From Flavobacteriales bacterium (lineage in GTDB: Bacteria > Bacteroidota > Bacteroidia > Flavobacteriales > TMED113): a stretch of 64,000 bases of DNA. The position numbers were made by a program, and so were the translations under genes. Where the stretch lies: the NCBI GenBank assembly GCA_002714185.1, contig PAWM01000017.1, positions 36,183 to 100,182 of the forward strand. Reading direction: 5' to 3'. How positions within the stretch are numbered: position 1 is the first letter of the stretch; every line of letters starts with the position of its first letter. The notes below the pieces were generated by a model that was not told the origin of the DNA, did no database searches, and saw only the letters and a list, made by a program, of their open reading frames with translations. Shown one piece after another: positions 1 to 10,174 of the stretch.

Positions 1-106
1 TTTTTCTTGGTTGTAAAACTTCTGAAGTAACAGCTAATACAGTACCAACAACTAATACCATAATAATTGCAAATAAAAATGTATATAAATTACTTTCTTT
101 ATTCAT
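1..106 (-). CDS. nqrC: Na+-translocating NADH:quinone reductase subunit C, N-terminus only (runs off window start)
   Basis: Reverse-strand ATG at 106..104 translates MNKESNLYTFLFAIIMVLVVGTVLAVTSEVLQPRK, typical of NqrC; directly downstream of nqrB and overlapping its stop. Confidence 0.85.
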   Translation of the reverse strand, partial: MNKESNLYTFLFAIIMVLVVGTVLAVTSEVLQPRK

Positions 107-1325
107 TAACTTTTAACCTTTTTAATCTTTTATTAATATTAGCTTGCACAACATAATGATCTATTAAAGGAGCCATCACATTCATAAAAAGAATAGCAAC
201 CATAACACCTTCTGGGTATGCAGGATTAAAAACACGAATTAATATAGATAATACTCCACATAAAAATCCGTATATGATTTTTCCTTTATTGGTTTGAGCT
301 GCAGAAACAGGGTCTGTGGCCATAAAAACCATCCCAAACAAAAAACTCCCTATAAATAATTGGTGTATCGCCGGCAAGGACATAAATAAATTTGTTTCAG
401 GTGCAACTTGATTAAAAATATATGCCATGAATAAACCACCTAAAAACATAGAAGCCATTATCCTAAAAGATCCTACACCAGTAAATAAAAGTATTAATGC
501 ACCTATAATTATAGCAATTACCGAGGTTTCACCAACAGAACCTGGAATAATTCCAATAAATGAATTATATAAACTATATATTCCATCAGAAGAAAATAAT
601 CCAATACTATTTAAAACATCAGCATTTGAAGACGAAACATCAGTTAAAGTAGCTAATTGACCTAAAGCAGTTTCTCCAGAAATACCATCTAATTTATCAG
701 CACTATGCACCCATACTTTATCTCCTGACATTTTAGTTGGATACGCAAAAAATATAAATGCTCTGGCAGTCAATGCTGGATTCAGAATATTCATACCTGT
801 TCCACCAAAAACTTCTTTACCAATGACTACAGCGAAAATTACTGATAGAGCAAGCATCCATAGTGGGACATCAATTGGCATAGTAAGAGGTATTAGCATA
901 CCTGTCACTAAATAGCCTTCATTGACTTGATGTTTTCTATTGACAGCAAATGCAAATTCAACGCTTAAACCAACAACATACGAAACAATAATTAAGGGCA
1001 AAACTTTCCAAAAACCAAATAAAAAATTATCTAAAGCAGTGTATACCGATTGATAACCATCCATTCCAGGGATTAATTGAGAATGATACTGATAACCAGT
1101 ATTCCACATTCCAAAAAATAAACACGGAAGTAATGCAATTATAACAAGTACCATTGTTCTTTTAAGATCAACCGAATCCTTTATATGAGTACCTGACTGC
1201 GAAGTATGATTAGGCACAAATAAAAAAGTTTCAAAAGCATCATATGCAGGATATAGAGTATGTAATTTACCACCCTCTTCAAAATGTGGTTTAATTTTAT
1301 TTAAAATATTGTGCATTAACTTCAT
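99..1325 (-). CDS. nqrB: Na+-translocating NADH:quinone reductase subunit B
   Basis: 408 aa multispanning membrane protein with FGGTGMNILNPALTARAFIFFAYP; follows nqrA. Confidence 0.95.
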   Translation of the reverse strand: MKLMHNILNKIKPHFEEGGKLHTLYPAYDAFETFLFVPNHTSQSGTHIKDSVDLKRTMVLVIIALLPCLFFGMWNTGYQYHSQLIPGMDGYQSVYTALDNFLFGFWKVLPLIIVSYVVGLSVEFAFAVNRKHQVNEGYLVTGMLIPLTMPIDVPLWMLALSVIFAVVIGKEVFGGTGMNILNPALTARAFIFFAYPTKMSGDKVWVHSADKLDGISGETALGQLATLTDVSSSNADVLNSIGLFSSDGIYSLYNSFIGIIPGSVGETSVIAIIIGALILLFTGVGSFRIMASMFLGGLFMAYIFNQVAPETNLFMSLPAIHQLFIGSFLFGMVFMATDPVSAAQTNKGKIIYGFLCGVLSILIRVFNPAYPEGVMVAILFMNVMAPLIDHYVVQANINKRLKRLKVNE

Positions 1326-2671
1326 TAGCTACATTCTTTTTTTATTAAATCAAGTCCCCTTCTAATAATTGACTGTACAGGCACTTTAGATGTACAAGCA
1401 TATTCACATAAAGCAAAATCTTCAGGGTCTACTTCATATATTCCTAAATTTTCCATTAATTCAATATCTTCAATGAGAATAGCTTTAATTAAATGAACTG
1501 GAAAAACATCAATTGGCATATATGACTCATACTGTCCTGTAACAACATATGCTCTTTCTTCACCATGTGTATTTGTATCTAAATCATATTCTTTTTGACT
1601 ATTTAACCATGAAAAAAATGTTCTAGATAAACTATATTTATGAAATCCCGGCAATAACCATCCAAAAAATTCACTGTAATTTCCCTCAGTAATAACTGAA
1701 ACCTGAAAATCATAAAAACCTATATATCCGTTTTCTCCTACTCTCGAACCAGATAACACATTTCCACTAATAACTCTTTTTTCTCCCTCAAAGAGATTAT
1801 CAGAAAGTATATTTTGCAATGATGCACCTTGAATTACTCTATAATACCTCGGTTTTTTAACCTTTGCTCCTGTTAAAGCAATTATTTTTGAAGCATCATA
1901 TTTTGCATCTTTAAAATAACGTGCAATTGTAACAACATCTTGAGGAGAAATATACCAAACTACATCTCCTTTATTAATAGGATTTATATGATGAATCTGA
2001 ACACCAACATTGCCTGCAGGATGAGGTCCATATATATTATTAATTTGCACACCCTGTGCACCACTAAAAGCAGATGCAGCATTTGAATTACCATCTAAAT
2101 TAAGATGTGTCGTACCATCACAAAGCTGAGTTATGATATCCAAACCAAGTTGAAATAATCCTTTATCTCCATGAAAGATGAAATCATTATCTGGTGCTAA
2201 AGGAGAAGAATCAAAAGCAGAGATGAAAATTGACTTAGGCTTATCACTTGGATTAGCAATTGTCCCAAAGGGGCGTTGCCTGACAAATGGCCACAGTCCA
2301 GCATTCAAAAGATTATCTATAATTTCATTCCTATTTAAAGATGCTAAATCCAATTTTGGAAATTTCTTATACTTAATTTCAGAATCAGTCTTAATAATGA
2401 CCCTTAAGATTTTTCGCTTAGCACCTCTTTCAATATCTGCAATTACACCACTAACAGGTGCTGAAAATTTAATTTTATCATTGTTTTTATCATAAAATAA
2501 AAGATCTCCCGCCTTGACAATATCACCAATTGAAACAATCATTTTCGGAATCAAAAGATGGAAATCAGGCGGCTGCACAGCATAGAATTCTGCATTAGGA
2601 ACATTCGCATAAACCCTATCAGCAACACCTTTTAATTTTATATCAGCTCCTTTTGAAATTTTAATATCCAT
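1325..2671 (-). CDS. nqrA: Na+-translocating NADH:quinone reductase subunit A
   Basis: 448 aa; NqrA-like N-terminus (IKLKGVADRVYANVPNAEFYAVQPPDFHLLIPKMIVSIGD) and IYGPHPAGNVGVQIHHINPI. Confidence 0.95.
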   Translation of the reverse strand: MDIKISKGADIKLKGVADRVYANVPNAEFYAVQPPDFHLLIPKMIVSIGDIVKAGDLLFYDKNNDKIKFSAPVSGVIADIERGAKRKILRVIIKTDSEIKYKKFPKLDLASLNRNEIIDNLLNAGLWPFVRQRPFGTIANPSDKPKSIFISAFDSSPLAPDNDFIFHGDKGLFQLGLDIITQLCDGTTHLNLDGNSNAASAFSGAQGVQINNIYGPHPAGNVGVQIHHINPINKGDVVWYISPQDVVTIARYFKDAKYDASKIIALTGAKVKKPRYYRVIQGASLQNILSDNLFEGEKRVISGNVLSGSRVGENGYIGFYDFQVSVITEGNYSEFFGWLLPGFHKYSLSRTFFSWLNSQKEYDLDTNTHGEERAYVVTGQYESYMPIDVFPVHLIKAILIEDIELMENLGIYEVDPEDFALCEYACTSKVPVQSIIRRGLDLIKKECS

Positions 2672-2794
2672 TTAGTATATAATGATATGTTATTTATAAT
2701 TAAATTCAGAATTATGAGCAAAAATAAAAAAATATCAATACTTAAATATTATTAACTATGTAAATTTGTTAAACTTTTTTTTTTTTTATAAAAT

Positions 2795-4132
2795 ATGTTA
2801 GTAAACTACCACCTTTTTTATTGTCAAATAATAATGTTTATAATAGTGAATTTTGGACACTCTCAATCATTTGATATCTATGATGAAAGAATCCAATTAA
2901 AAAATTATAATTATAATTTTAAACAAAATAAATACTCAACCTCTTTTAACGAATATCCAAAATCAGTCAAACTTGAAAATGCTGTTAATGAATTACTAGA
3001 TCCAGTCATTAAACTAAATTCTTCGGAACAATTAATACTATCATTTGATATTTTGGAAGCAGAAAGCACATCCTATGCATACACATTTATTCATTGTACC
3101 GCAAACTGGGAATACTCTGAAATAAATCAATTTGAATACTTAAATGGGTTTTTTAATAATTATATTAATGAATATCAATACTCTTTTAATACACTGACCC
3201 CTTATGTGAATTATTATTTATCATTCCCAAACGAAAATATTTCATTTAAAAAATCAGGCAATTACATTTTATTGGTTTATGACACTGAAAATAACTTACC
3301 TATTATTACTAAAAGATTTATGGTTTATGAAGAAATACTAAGTATTAGTTTAAATGTAAAAAAAGCTACATTAGCAAAAGACCAATCAACAAAACAAGAA
3401 ATTGATTTCAATATTGAAGGTCATAAAAAACTAAATATTATTGACCCGCATAATGAACTTTATATTACAATTCAAAAAAATGATGACTGGAACAATATCA
3501 TTAACAATGTAAAACCCAGCTTTGTTAGCGACTATATTTTAGAATATGATTACCAAGGTGAAATTTCTTTTTCTGGAGGGAATGAATACAAAGATTTTGA
3601 CATAAAAAGCCTTAGATACTTTGGGAAAAATATTCAAAATATAAAACAACAAGTAATTCAGGGTTTAAATATATATGTAGTCAATTTACAAATTGATTAC
3701 ATAGAAAATACAAATGAATATAAATTTCAATATGATCTTAATGGAAAATATGTGATTTCTTTATCAGAAAGGAGAAATAAAAATACTGAGGGGGATTATG
3801 CATTGGTTAAATTTATTTTACATTCAAATAAAATAGAAAATAAAGATTTATATATACACGGTGAATTAACAAATTGGGACATCTTAAAGGAAGCAAAAAT
3901 GCAATATAATGACAATGAAAATTACTACTATGGGTCTTTATTTTTAAAACAAGGCTACTATAATTATAATTATGTTTCTACTAATTTAAATGGCGAAGAC
4001 ATAGAACATATTGAAGGAGAATACCACGAAACTCGTAATCAATACTCAATTTACACTTACTATACACCAGTATGGAGAAATTATGACAGATTAGTTGGTA
4101 TTGCAAAAAGCACTTCAAATAGCTTAAACTAA
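2795..4132 (+). CDS. DUF5103-family / type IX secretion system plug-like protein
   Basis: YTFIHCTANWEYSEINQFEYLNGFFNNYINEYQYSFNT...NYYLSFPNENISFKKSGNYILLVYDTENNLPIITKRFMVYE matches the DUF5103/T9SS plug family pattern from memory. Confidence 0.8.
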   Translation: MLVNYHLFYCQIIMFIIVNFGHSQSFDIYDERIQLKNYNYNFKQNKYSTSFNEYPKSVKLENAVNELLDPVIKLNSSEQLILSFDILEAESTSYAYTFIHCTANWEYSEINQFEYLNGFFNNYINEYQYSFNTLTPYVNYYLSFPNENISFKKSGNYILLVYDTENNLPIITKRFMVYEEILSISLNVKKATLAKDQSTKQEIDFNIEGHKKLNIIDPHNELYITIQKNDDWNNIINNVKPSFVSDYILEYDYQGEISFSGGNEYKDFDIKSLRYFGKNIQNIKQQVIQGLNIYVVNLQIDYIENTNEYKFQYDLNGKYVISLSERRNKNTEGDYALVKFILHSNKIENKDLYIHGELTNWDILKEAKMQYNDNENYYYGSLFLKQGYYNYNYVSTNLNGEDIEHIEGEYHETRNQYSIYTYYTPVWRNYDRLVGIAKSTSNSLN

Positions 4133-4178
4133 TTTTATTATTATTAATTTTATACAACTCATTTATACTTAAATAATT

Positions 4179-5807
4179 ATGAATAACAATATTTCAAAAC
4201 CTCCAATCCCAACATGTGAACCAGTTAAATCCTATGCTCCTGGGTCCATTGAACGCAAAGAAATAATCAAAGAATACAAAAAAGCAATGAATAGGGTTAT
4301 AGATATCCCTATGTTCATTAATGGGAAAAATATTAAATCAAAAAAAAATAAAAAAATTACACCTCCTCATAATCATAAACACATTGTTGGACGATATTAT
4401 GAAGGTAATCAAGAACATGTTAAAAGTGCTATTAAATCTGCACTGAAAGCAAAAAAAACTTGGGAGGAAACTAGCTGGGAAAATCGTGCATCTATTTTTC
4501 TAAAAGCTGCTGATTTACTAGCAGGTCCTTACAGACAAAAGATAAATGCTGCTACAATGATTGGACAATCAAAAAATGTCTTTCAAGCTGAAATTGATGC
4601 AGCATGTGAATTAATTGATTTTTTAAAATTTAATGTACAGTTTCTTTATGATATTTACAACCAACAACCTAATTCATCAAAAGGGGTATGGAATAAAATG
4701 GAATATCGTCCATTAGAGGGATTTATTTATGCAATTACACCATTTAATTTTACTTCTATTGCTGCTAATCTTTGCATAGCTCCTGCCTTAATGGGTAACA
4801 CTGTAGTATGGAAGCCTTCTGAAAGTCAAATTTACTCTACACATGTAATTATTGAATTATTAAAAGAAGCTGGACTACCTGATGGTGTCATTAATGTTAT
4901 ATATACAGACCCTATTATAACCTCTAAAATTATTTTCTCTCACTCTGAATTTGCAGGTGTTCACTTTACAGGCTCTACAACAGTTTTTAAAGATATTTGG
5001 AAAATAATTGGGAAAAATATTAATACCTATAAGAATTATCCTAAAATTGTTGGAGAAACAGGGGGTAAAGATTTTATACTAGCACATAAATCCGCTAACA
5101 CAAAAGAGGTTGTCACAGCCTTAATTCGAGGAGCTTTTGAATATCAAGGACAAAAATGCTAAGCCGCCTCTAGGGCATATATTCCAAAAAGCAAATGGAT
5201 TAATATTAAAAAAGAATTGATAAAAGAACTAAAAACTATTAACATCGGTGACCCTGAAGATTTTTCAAATTTTATGAATGCTGTAATTCACGAAAGATCA
5301 TTCAATAAACTAAAAAATGTAATTAACACAGTCAAAAAAGATAAATCAGCCAAAATTATTTTTGGAGGTGGATATGATAAGTCCATTGGGTATTTTATTG
5401 AACCTACTGTAATTGTTGCAAAAAAACCAAATTACACAACAATGCAAGAAGAATTATTTGGACCTATATTAACAATTTATGTTTACAATGATTCTGATTT
5501 TGAAAAAACACTAAAAATTATAGATCAAACTTCTGAATACGGACTAACAGGTTCTATTTTCTCTAAAGACAGAAACATAATTTCAAAAGCCATGGATTCA
5601 TTAAAAATGGCTGCAGGGAATTTTTATATTAATGACAAGCCAACAGGTGCAGTAGTTTCACAACAACCATTTGGTGGTGGAAGATCTTCAGGCACAAATG
5701 ATAAGGCAGGTTCATATTTAAATTTAATAAGGTGGACTTCGCCAAGAACAATCAAAGAAAATTTTGTACCTGACACAAATTACAGATATCCATTTTTAAA
5801 AAAATGA
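4179..5807 (+). pseudogene. pruA: L-glutamate gamma-semialdehyde dehydrogenase (1-pyrroline-5-carboxylate dehydrogenase), interrupted by an in-frame TAA at 5160-5162
   Basis: ORFs 4179..5162 and 5217..5807 share one frame. Reading through gives FEYQGQKC*AASRAYIPKSKW; expected family motif is GQKCSAASRAY. Both halves are otherwise intact. Confidence 0.85.
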
Positions 5808-6115
5808 AACAAAAAATCAAGAAACTATATAAGAAAATACCAAATGGAATTAAAAATAGATACTTTATATCTTGTTTTATTTTTTCACTATGGATATTTT
5901 TTTTTGATGCCAACTCTCTAAAAATACAATTAAATCAAAACCAAGAAATAAAGAAATTAAAAACCGATATTAAATACTATAAAAATGAAATAAAAAAAGA
6001 TACTAAAACAATTAATATTATTTCACAAGATACATTGAACCCTAGTCTTGAAAAATACTTAAGAGAAGTTCTATTCCTTTCTAAAAAAAACGAAGAAATA
6101 TTTATAATTGAATAA
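5804..6115 (+). CDS. septum formation initiator (FtsB/DivIC-like) family protein
   Basis: 103 aa with one TM helix then coiled coil (LKIQLNQNQEIKKLKTDIKYYKNEI) and LEKYLREVLFLSKKNEEIFII; sits before the mutase, as in Flavobacteriia. Confidence 0.75.
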   Translation: MKQKIKKLYKKIPNGIKNRYFISCFIFSLWIFFFDANSLKIQLNQNQEIKKLKTDIKYYKNEIKKDTKTINIISQDTLNPSLEKYLREVLFLSKKNEEIFIIE

Positions 6116-9100
6116 TATGAAAAAAAATATCTTTCTTGAAAAATCTTCATTATTTAGAAAACAGAGTAAAAAAGATTGGAATAAATTAAACAAAACTCAA
6201 AAATATTTCCAAATAGAGGATGGGAAATTTGATTGCATTTACTTTAAAGATGAAAGAAAATACTCAAATACTTACTGCAATAATCAAAACTGGGAAATAT
6301 GTGTCGAAATAGATCTTAAAACAAATAAAAAAGCAAATAAAGATGCATTAAATGCTCTTAAAAACGGAGCAAACTCTATATGCTTTTTAAATTTCAATAA
6401 TCATAATTTAAACATTATTTTAGATCAAATTCAATTTGATATTCTTAAAATTAATTTTAAAAATATTAAGACAAGTTTAGCAAAAATCGTAAATCAACTT
6501 ATTGAAATAGCCGTCAGTAGATACGGTAAAAACTATAAAACTAAAATTCAAGGTTTTTTTCATATATCACATGAAGATTATAAAAAATTTAAAGACATCA
6601 TTTCAATTATAAATTTACAAGAAAAACTCCCAAACTATAGGCTCTTGAATCTAGAGATTAATAAGAATAATTCTATGAAAGAGCAATTCAATAATATTGA
6701 AGCGATATTTCAATTAATGAGAAATGAAAATTACAACTCTAACTTCATTATTTCAAAAGATACAATTGCAAAACAACTAATTACATTTTCTTACACATTG
6801 TCAAATCAATTTTTATATGAAATTAGTACATTGAGAGCATTTAGAATTGCCTATGAAAAAAAATATAAATGTACACCAATCATCAATTGCTCGATAAATT
6901 ATAATACTTCAGATGACAATTCATTGATTGAAACATGTGTTAAATCAATTGCTGCTATCCTTGGAGGAACTGATATGATTACTATTAAGTATAATGAGAA
7001 AAATATTCAATTATATTTAATGCAACAATTAATCCTAAAATATGAGTCAAATTTGCATAAAGTTACTGACCCCCTACATGGAAGCTACTTTATTGAATAC
7101 TTAACTTACCACATAAATAATACTAAACAGAATAAAATAAAAATCAAGAAAAAAAATAATTTTTGGCAAACATTTGAAGGAATAAATATAAAAAGTAGGT
7201 ATACTAAGTCAACTAATAAGAATATTCAACACCTGAATTATGGAGCTGGAGAACCTCCTTTTTTAAGAGGTCCATATTCGACTATGTATTCTCAAAAAAA
7301 ATGGACAATTAGACAATACTCAGGCTTCTCAACAGCTGAAGAATCAAATAAATTTTATAAAAAAAATCTTAAAGCAGGCCAAACTGGTCTTTCAATTGCT
7401 TTTGATTTACCTACTCACAGAGGCTACGATTCAGATAATGAACGAGTGTTTGGTGATGTAGGTAAGGCAGGTGTAGCGATAGATAGCATCCAAGATATGG
7501 AAACACTATTTAATGGAATCGACTTAAGTAAAACATCTGTGTCAATGACTATGAATGGAGCTATAATACCGATTATGGCATTTTATATTGCAACTGCCGA
7601 AAAAAAGGGCATTAAAAAAGAACAACTCACAGGCACTATTCAAAATGATATATTAAAAGAATTTATGGTTAGAAACACATATATATATCCGCCTGCAGCA
7701 TCAATGAGAATCGTTAGAGATATTTTTAAATATACATCCCAATATATGCCGAAATTTAATAACATAAGTGTAAGTGGATATCATATGCTTGAAGCTGGAG
7801 CAAGTGCAGATATTGAACTAGCATATACACTATGTGATGGATTAGAGTATGTACGAAATGGTATACAAGCAGGCTTAAAAATTGATGAATTTGCTCCTAG
7901 ATTATCATTTTTTTGGGGTGTTGGTATGAATTTTTTTATGGAAATTGCTAAAATAAGAGCTGCGAGATTCCTGTGGTCACAAATGATTGCTCCTTTTCAT
8001 CCAAAAAATCCAAAATCATTAATGTTAAGATCTCATTGTCAAACATCTGGATGGAGCTTAACAAAACAAAATCCGAAAAATAATATTACAAGAACAACAA
8101 TTGAAGCACTTGCTGCTGTTATGGGAGGAACACAATCATTACATACAAATGCTCTAGATGAGGCAATTGCTTTACCTACAAATTACACAGCTAAAATAGC
8201 TAGAGACACACAATTATTCTTACAAAATAACACTGACATATGTCACGCTGTTGATCCATTTGGCGGCTCATATTTTATTGAAAAACTCACAGATGAATTA
8301 ATTCATAAAGCTAAAAAACACATTACAGAAATTGAAAATATGGGTGGTATGGTTAAAGCTATTGAACAAGGAATTCCTAAGTTAAGGATAGAAACATCAG
8401 CCATAAAAAGACAAACAAAAATTGATAGTTCTGAAAACTTAATTATTGGTTTAAATTGTTTTCAAAATAAAGAAAAAACAAAAATTAAAATTCTAGAAAT
8501 TGACAATAAAAAAGTACAAAACAATCAAATTAAAAAATTAACAACAATAAAAAAAAACAGAGATAATACTTTGATAAAGAAAGCTTTAAAAAACTTACAA
8601 ACAGCATGTTCTAATCAAGATGGCAATATATTAGAATTGGCTATAGTTGCAGCAAAAGCACAAGCTACATTAGGAGAAATTTCAAATACTCTTGAAAAAG
8701 TGTTTGAAAGGTATAAAGCAAAAACTATTATTAATTCAGGTGTATATGCAATGGAGAAAAAAAATGATAAAAATTTTATAACAGCCCAAAAATTAACTGA
8801 TGAATTTAAATTAATAAATGGAAGAAGACCGAGAATTTTAACAACTAAAATAGGACAAGATGGACATGATAGAGGAATTAAAATAATTGCAACTAGTTTT
8901 GCCGACATAGGTTTTGATGTAGATATTGCTCCGTTATTCCAAACACCAAAAGAAATAGTTAAACAAGCATTAGAAAATGATGTCCATATTATAGGTATTT
9001 CTTCTCTGGCTGGAGGTCATAAAACATTAATTCCAGAAATAATTAATTTATTAAAAGAAAATAATAGAAATGACATTATCGTTATAGCTGGTGGTATAAT

Positions 9101-9221
9101 CCCAGAGTTAGATTATAAATATTTAAAAAATAAAGGTGTAAATAAAATATTTGGATCAGGTACAATAGTATTAGATGCTGCTGTAGAAATATTAAATGAG
9201 TTACTATTAAAATGGAAATAA
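6108..9221 (+). CDS. methylmalonyl-CoA mutase, apparent single-chain fusion of a small-subunit (MutA-like) domain and the catalytic large subunit (MutB)
   Basis: N-terminal ~345 aa resemble MutA (RAFRIAYEK, AAILGGTDMITI, TDPLHGSYFIEYLT). From about aa 355 it is a full MutB (YGAGEPPFLRGPYSTMY..WTIRQYSGFSTAEESN..GLSIAFDLPTHRGYDSDN) with C-terminal B12-binding GQDGHDRG / SSLAGGH. Confidence 0.88.
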   Translation: MNNMKKNIFLEKSSLFRKQSKKDWNKLNKTQKYFQIEDGKFDCIYFKDERKYSNTYCNNQNWEICVEIDLKTNKKANKDALNALKNGANSICFLNFNNHNLNIILDQIQFDILKINFKNIKTSLAKIVNQLIEIAVSRYGKNYKTKIQGFFHISHEDYKKFKDIISIINLQEKLPNYRLLNLEINKNNSMKEQFNNIEAIFQLMRNENYNSNFIISKDTIAKQLITFSYTLSNQFLYEISTLRAFRIAYEKKYKCTPIINCSINYNTSDDNSLIETCVKSIAAILGGTDMITIKYNEKNIQLYLMQQLILKYESNLHKVTDPLHGSYFIEYLTYHINNTKQNKIKIKKKNNFWQTFEGINIKSRYTKSTNKNIQHLNYGAGEPPFLRGPYSTMYSQKKWTIRQYSGFSTAEESNKFYKKNLKAGQTGLSIAFDLPTHRGYDSDNERVFGDVGKAGVAIDSIQDMETLFNGIDLSKTSVSMTMNGAIIPIMAFYIATAEKKGIKKEQLTGTIQNDILKEFMVRNTYIYPPAASMRIVRDIFKYTSQYMPKFNNISVSGYHMLEAGASADIELAYTLCDGLEYVRNGIQAGLKIDEFAPRLSFFWGVGMNFFMEIAKIRAARFLWSQMIAPFHPKNPKSLMLRSHCQTSGWSLTKQNPKNNITRTTIEALAAVMGGTQSLHTNALDEAIALPTNYTAKIARDTQLFLQNNTDICHAVDPFGGSYFIEKLTDELIHKAKKHITEIENMGGMVKAIEQGIPKLRIETSAIKRQTKIDSSENLIIGLNCFQNKEKTKIKILEIDNKKVQNNQIKKLTTIKKNRDNTLIKKALKNLQTACSNQDGNILELAIVAAKAQATLGEISNTLEKVFERYKAKTIINSGVYAMEKKNDKNFITAQKLTDEFKLINGRRPRILTTKIGQDGHDRGIKIIATSFADIGFDVDIAPLFQTPKEIVKQALENDVHIIGISSLAGGHKTLIPEIINLLKENNRNDIIVIAGGIIPELDYKYLKNKGVNKIFGSGTIVLDAAVEILNELLLKWK

Positions 9222-10174
9222 AAGATTATCTAGAGGGAATTCAAAAGTGCGACCGTGCTATATTAGGCAAATCAATAACATTAACTGAAAGTTCGCTTAA
9301 AAAAGATAAAATTAAAGCAGAAAAATTATTATCTAAATGCATACATCTAAAACAAAAAAGTCTTAGAATTGGAGTGAGTGGAACTCCAGGAGTTGGAAAA
9401 AGTACATTTATTGAATCTCTTGGCAGAAAATTAATTAAAGAAAACTATAAAATTGCTGTCCTTGCCATTGACCCAAGTAGTAATTTATCAAAAGGAAGTA
9501 TTCTTGGAGATAAAACAAGAATGGAACATTTAGTAAACTCTGATTTAGCATTTATTAGACCATCTCCTAATTCAGGAACTTTAGGAGGCGTGTCAAAAAA
9601 TACAAAAGATGCTATAACTATATGTGAAGCAGCTGGATTTGATATAATTATCATTGAAACTGTTGGAGTAGGACAAGCTGAAACCCTTGTGAAATCTATG
9701 ACCGATATCCTTATATATTTAACACTAATTCAAAACGGAGATGAATTACAGTTTATAAAAAAAGGTATCCTAGAATTATGTGATATTATTTTAATTAATA
9801 AATGTGACCAAAATCATAAAAAATCAAAACAAGTAGCTGTTTCGTTACAAAATAGTCTTACATATACACAACAAAAGATTAAACAATCTATATTAGTTTG
9901 CTCTGCATTAAACGGATTTAATATAACTAATATTTGGGAACAAATTAAAACAATTGAAAAACAAAAAAATAAACAAGGAATAATCAAAAAAAACAGAATT
10001 CAACAAAATATATTTTGGTTTAAAAAAATTTTAAAAGACGAACTATATGATTTAATAAAAACAAATCCTAAATTCAAAGATGTGATTGATAATTTTAAAA
10101 ATAAACCAAATACCAATCCAAGAACAGCAGTTTCTAAAATTATTAAAAAAACTTTTAAAGAAGATTTGAAATGA
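9212..10174 (+). CDS. meaB: methylmalonyl-CoA mutase-associated GTPase MeaB
   Basis: P-loop GTPGVGKSTFIE, LAIDPSS, ETVGVGQAE; overlaps the mutase stop. Confidence 0.92.
   Translation: MEIKDYLEGIQKCDRAILGKSITLTESSLKKDKIKAEKLLSKCIHLKQKSLRIGVSGTPGVGKSTFIESLGRKLIKENYKIAVLAIDPSSNLSKGSILGDKTRMEHLVNSDLAFIRPSPNSGTLGGVSKNTKDAITICEAAGFDIIIIETVGVGQAETLVKSMTDILIYLTLIQNGDELQFIKKGILELCDIILINKCDQNHKKSKQVAVSLQNSLTYTQQKIKQSILVCSALNGFNITNIWEQIKTIEKQKNKQGIIKKNRIQQNIFWFKKILKDELYDLIKTNPKFKDVIDNFKNKPNTNPRTAVSKIIKKTFKEDLK

Noticed and set aside
2178-2495. 105 aa + strand ORF inside nqrA
   Set aside because: Antisense to nqrA, no recognisable features
5160-5162. Genetic code reassignment or selenocysteine/pyrrolysine recoding at the pruA stop
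   Set aside because: Codon is TAA, not TGA/TAG, and TAA terminates many intact genes in this window (e.g. ORF ends at nqrB, rpsO, pnp)
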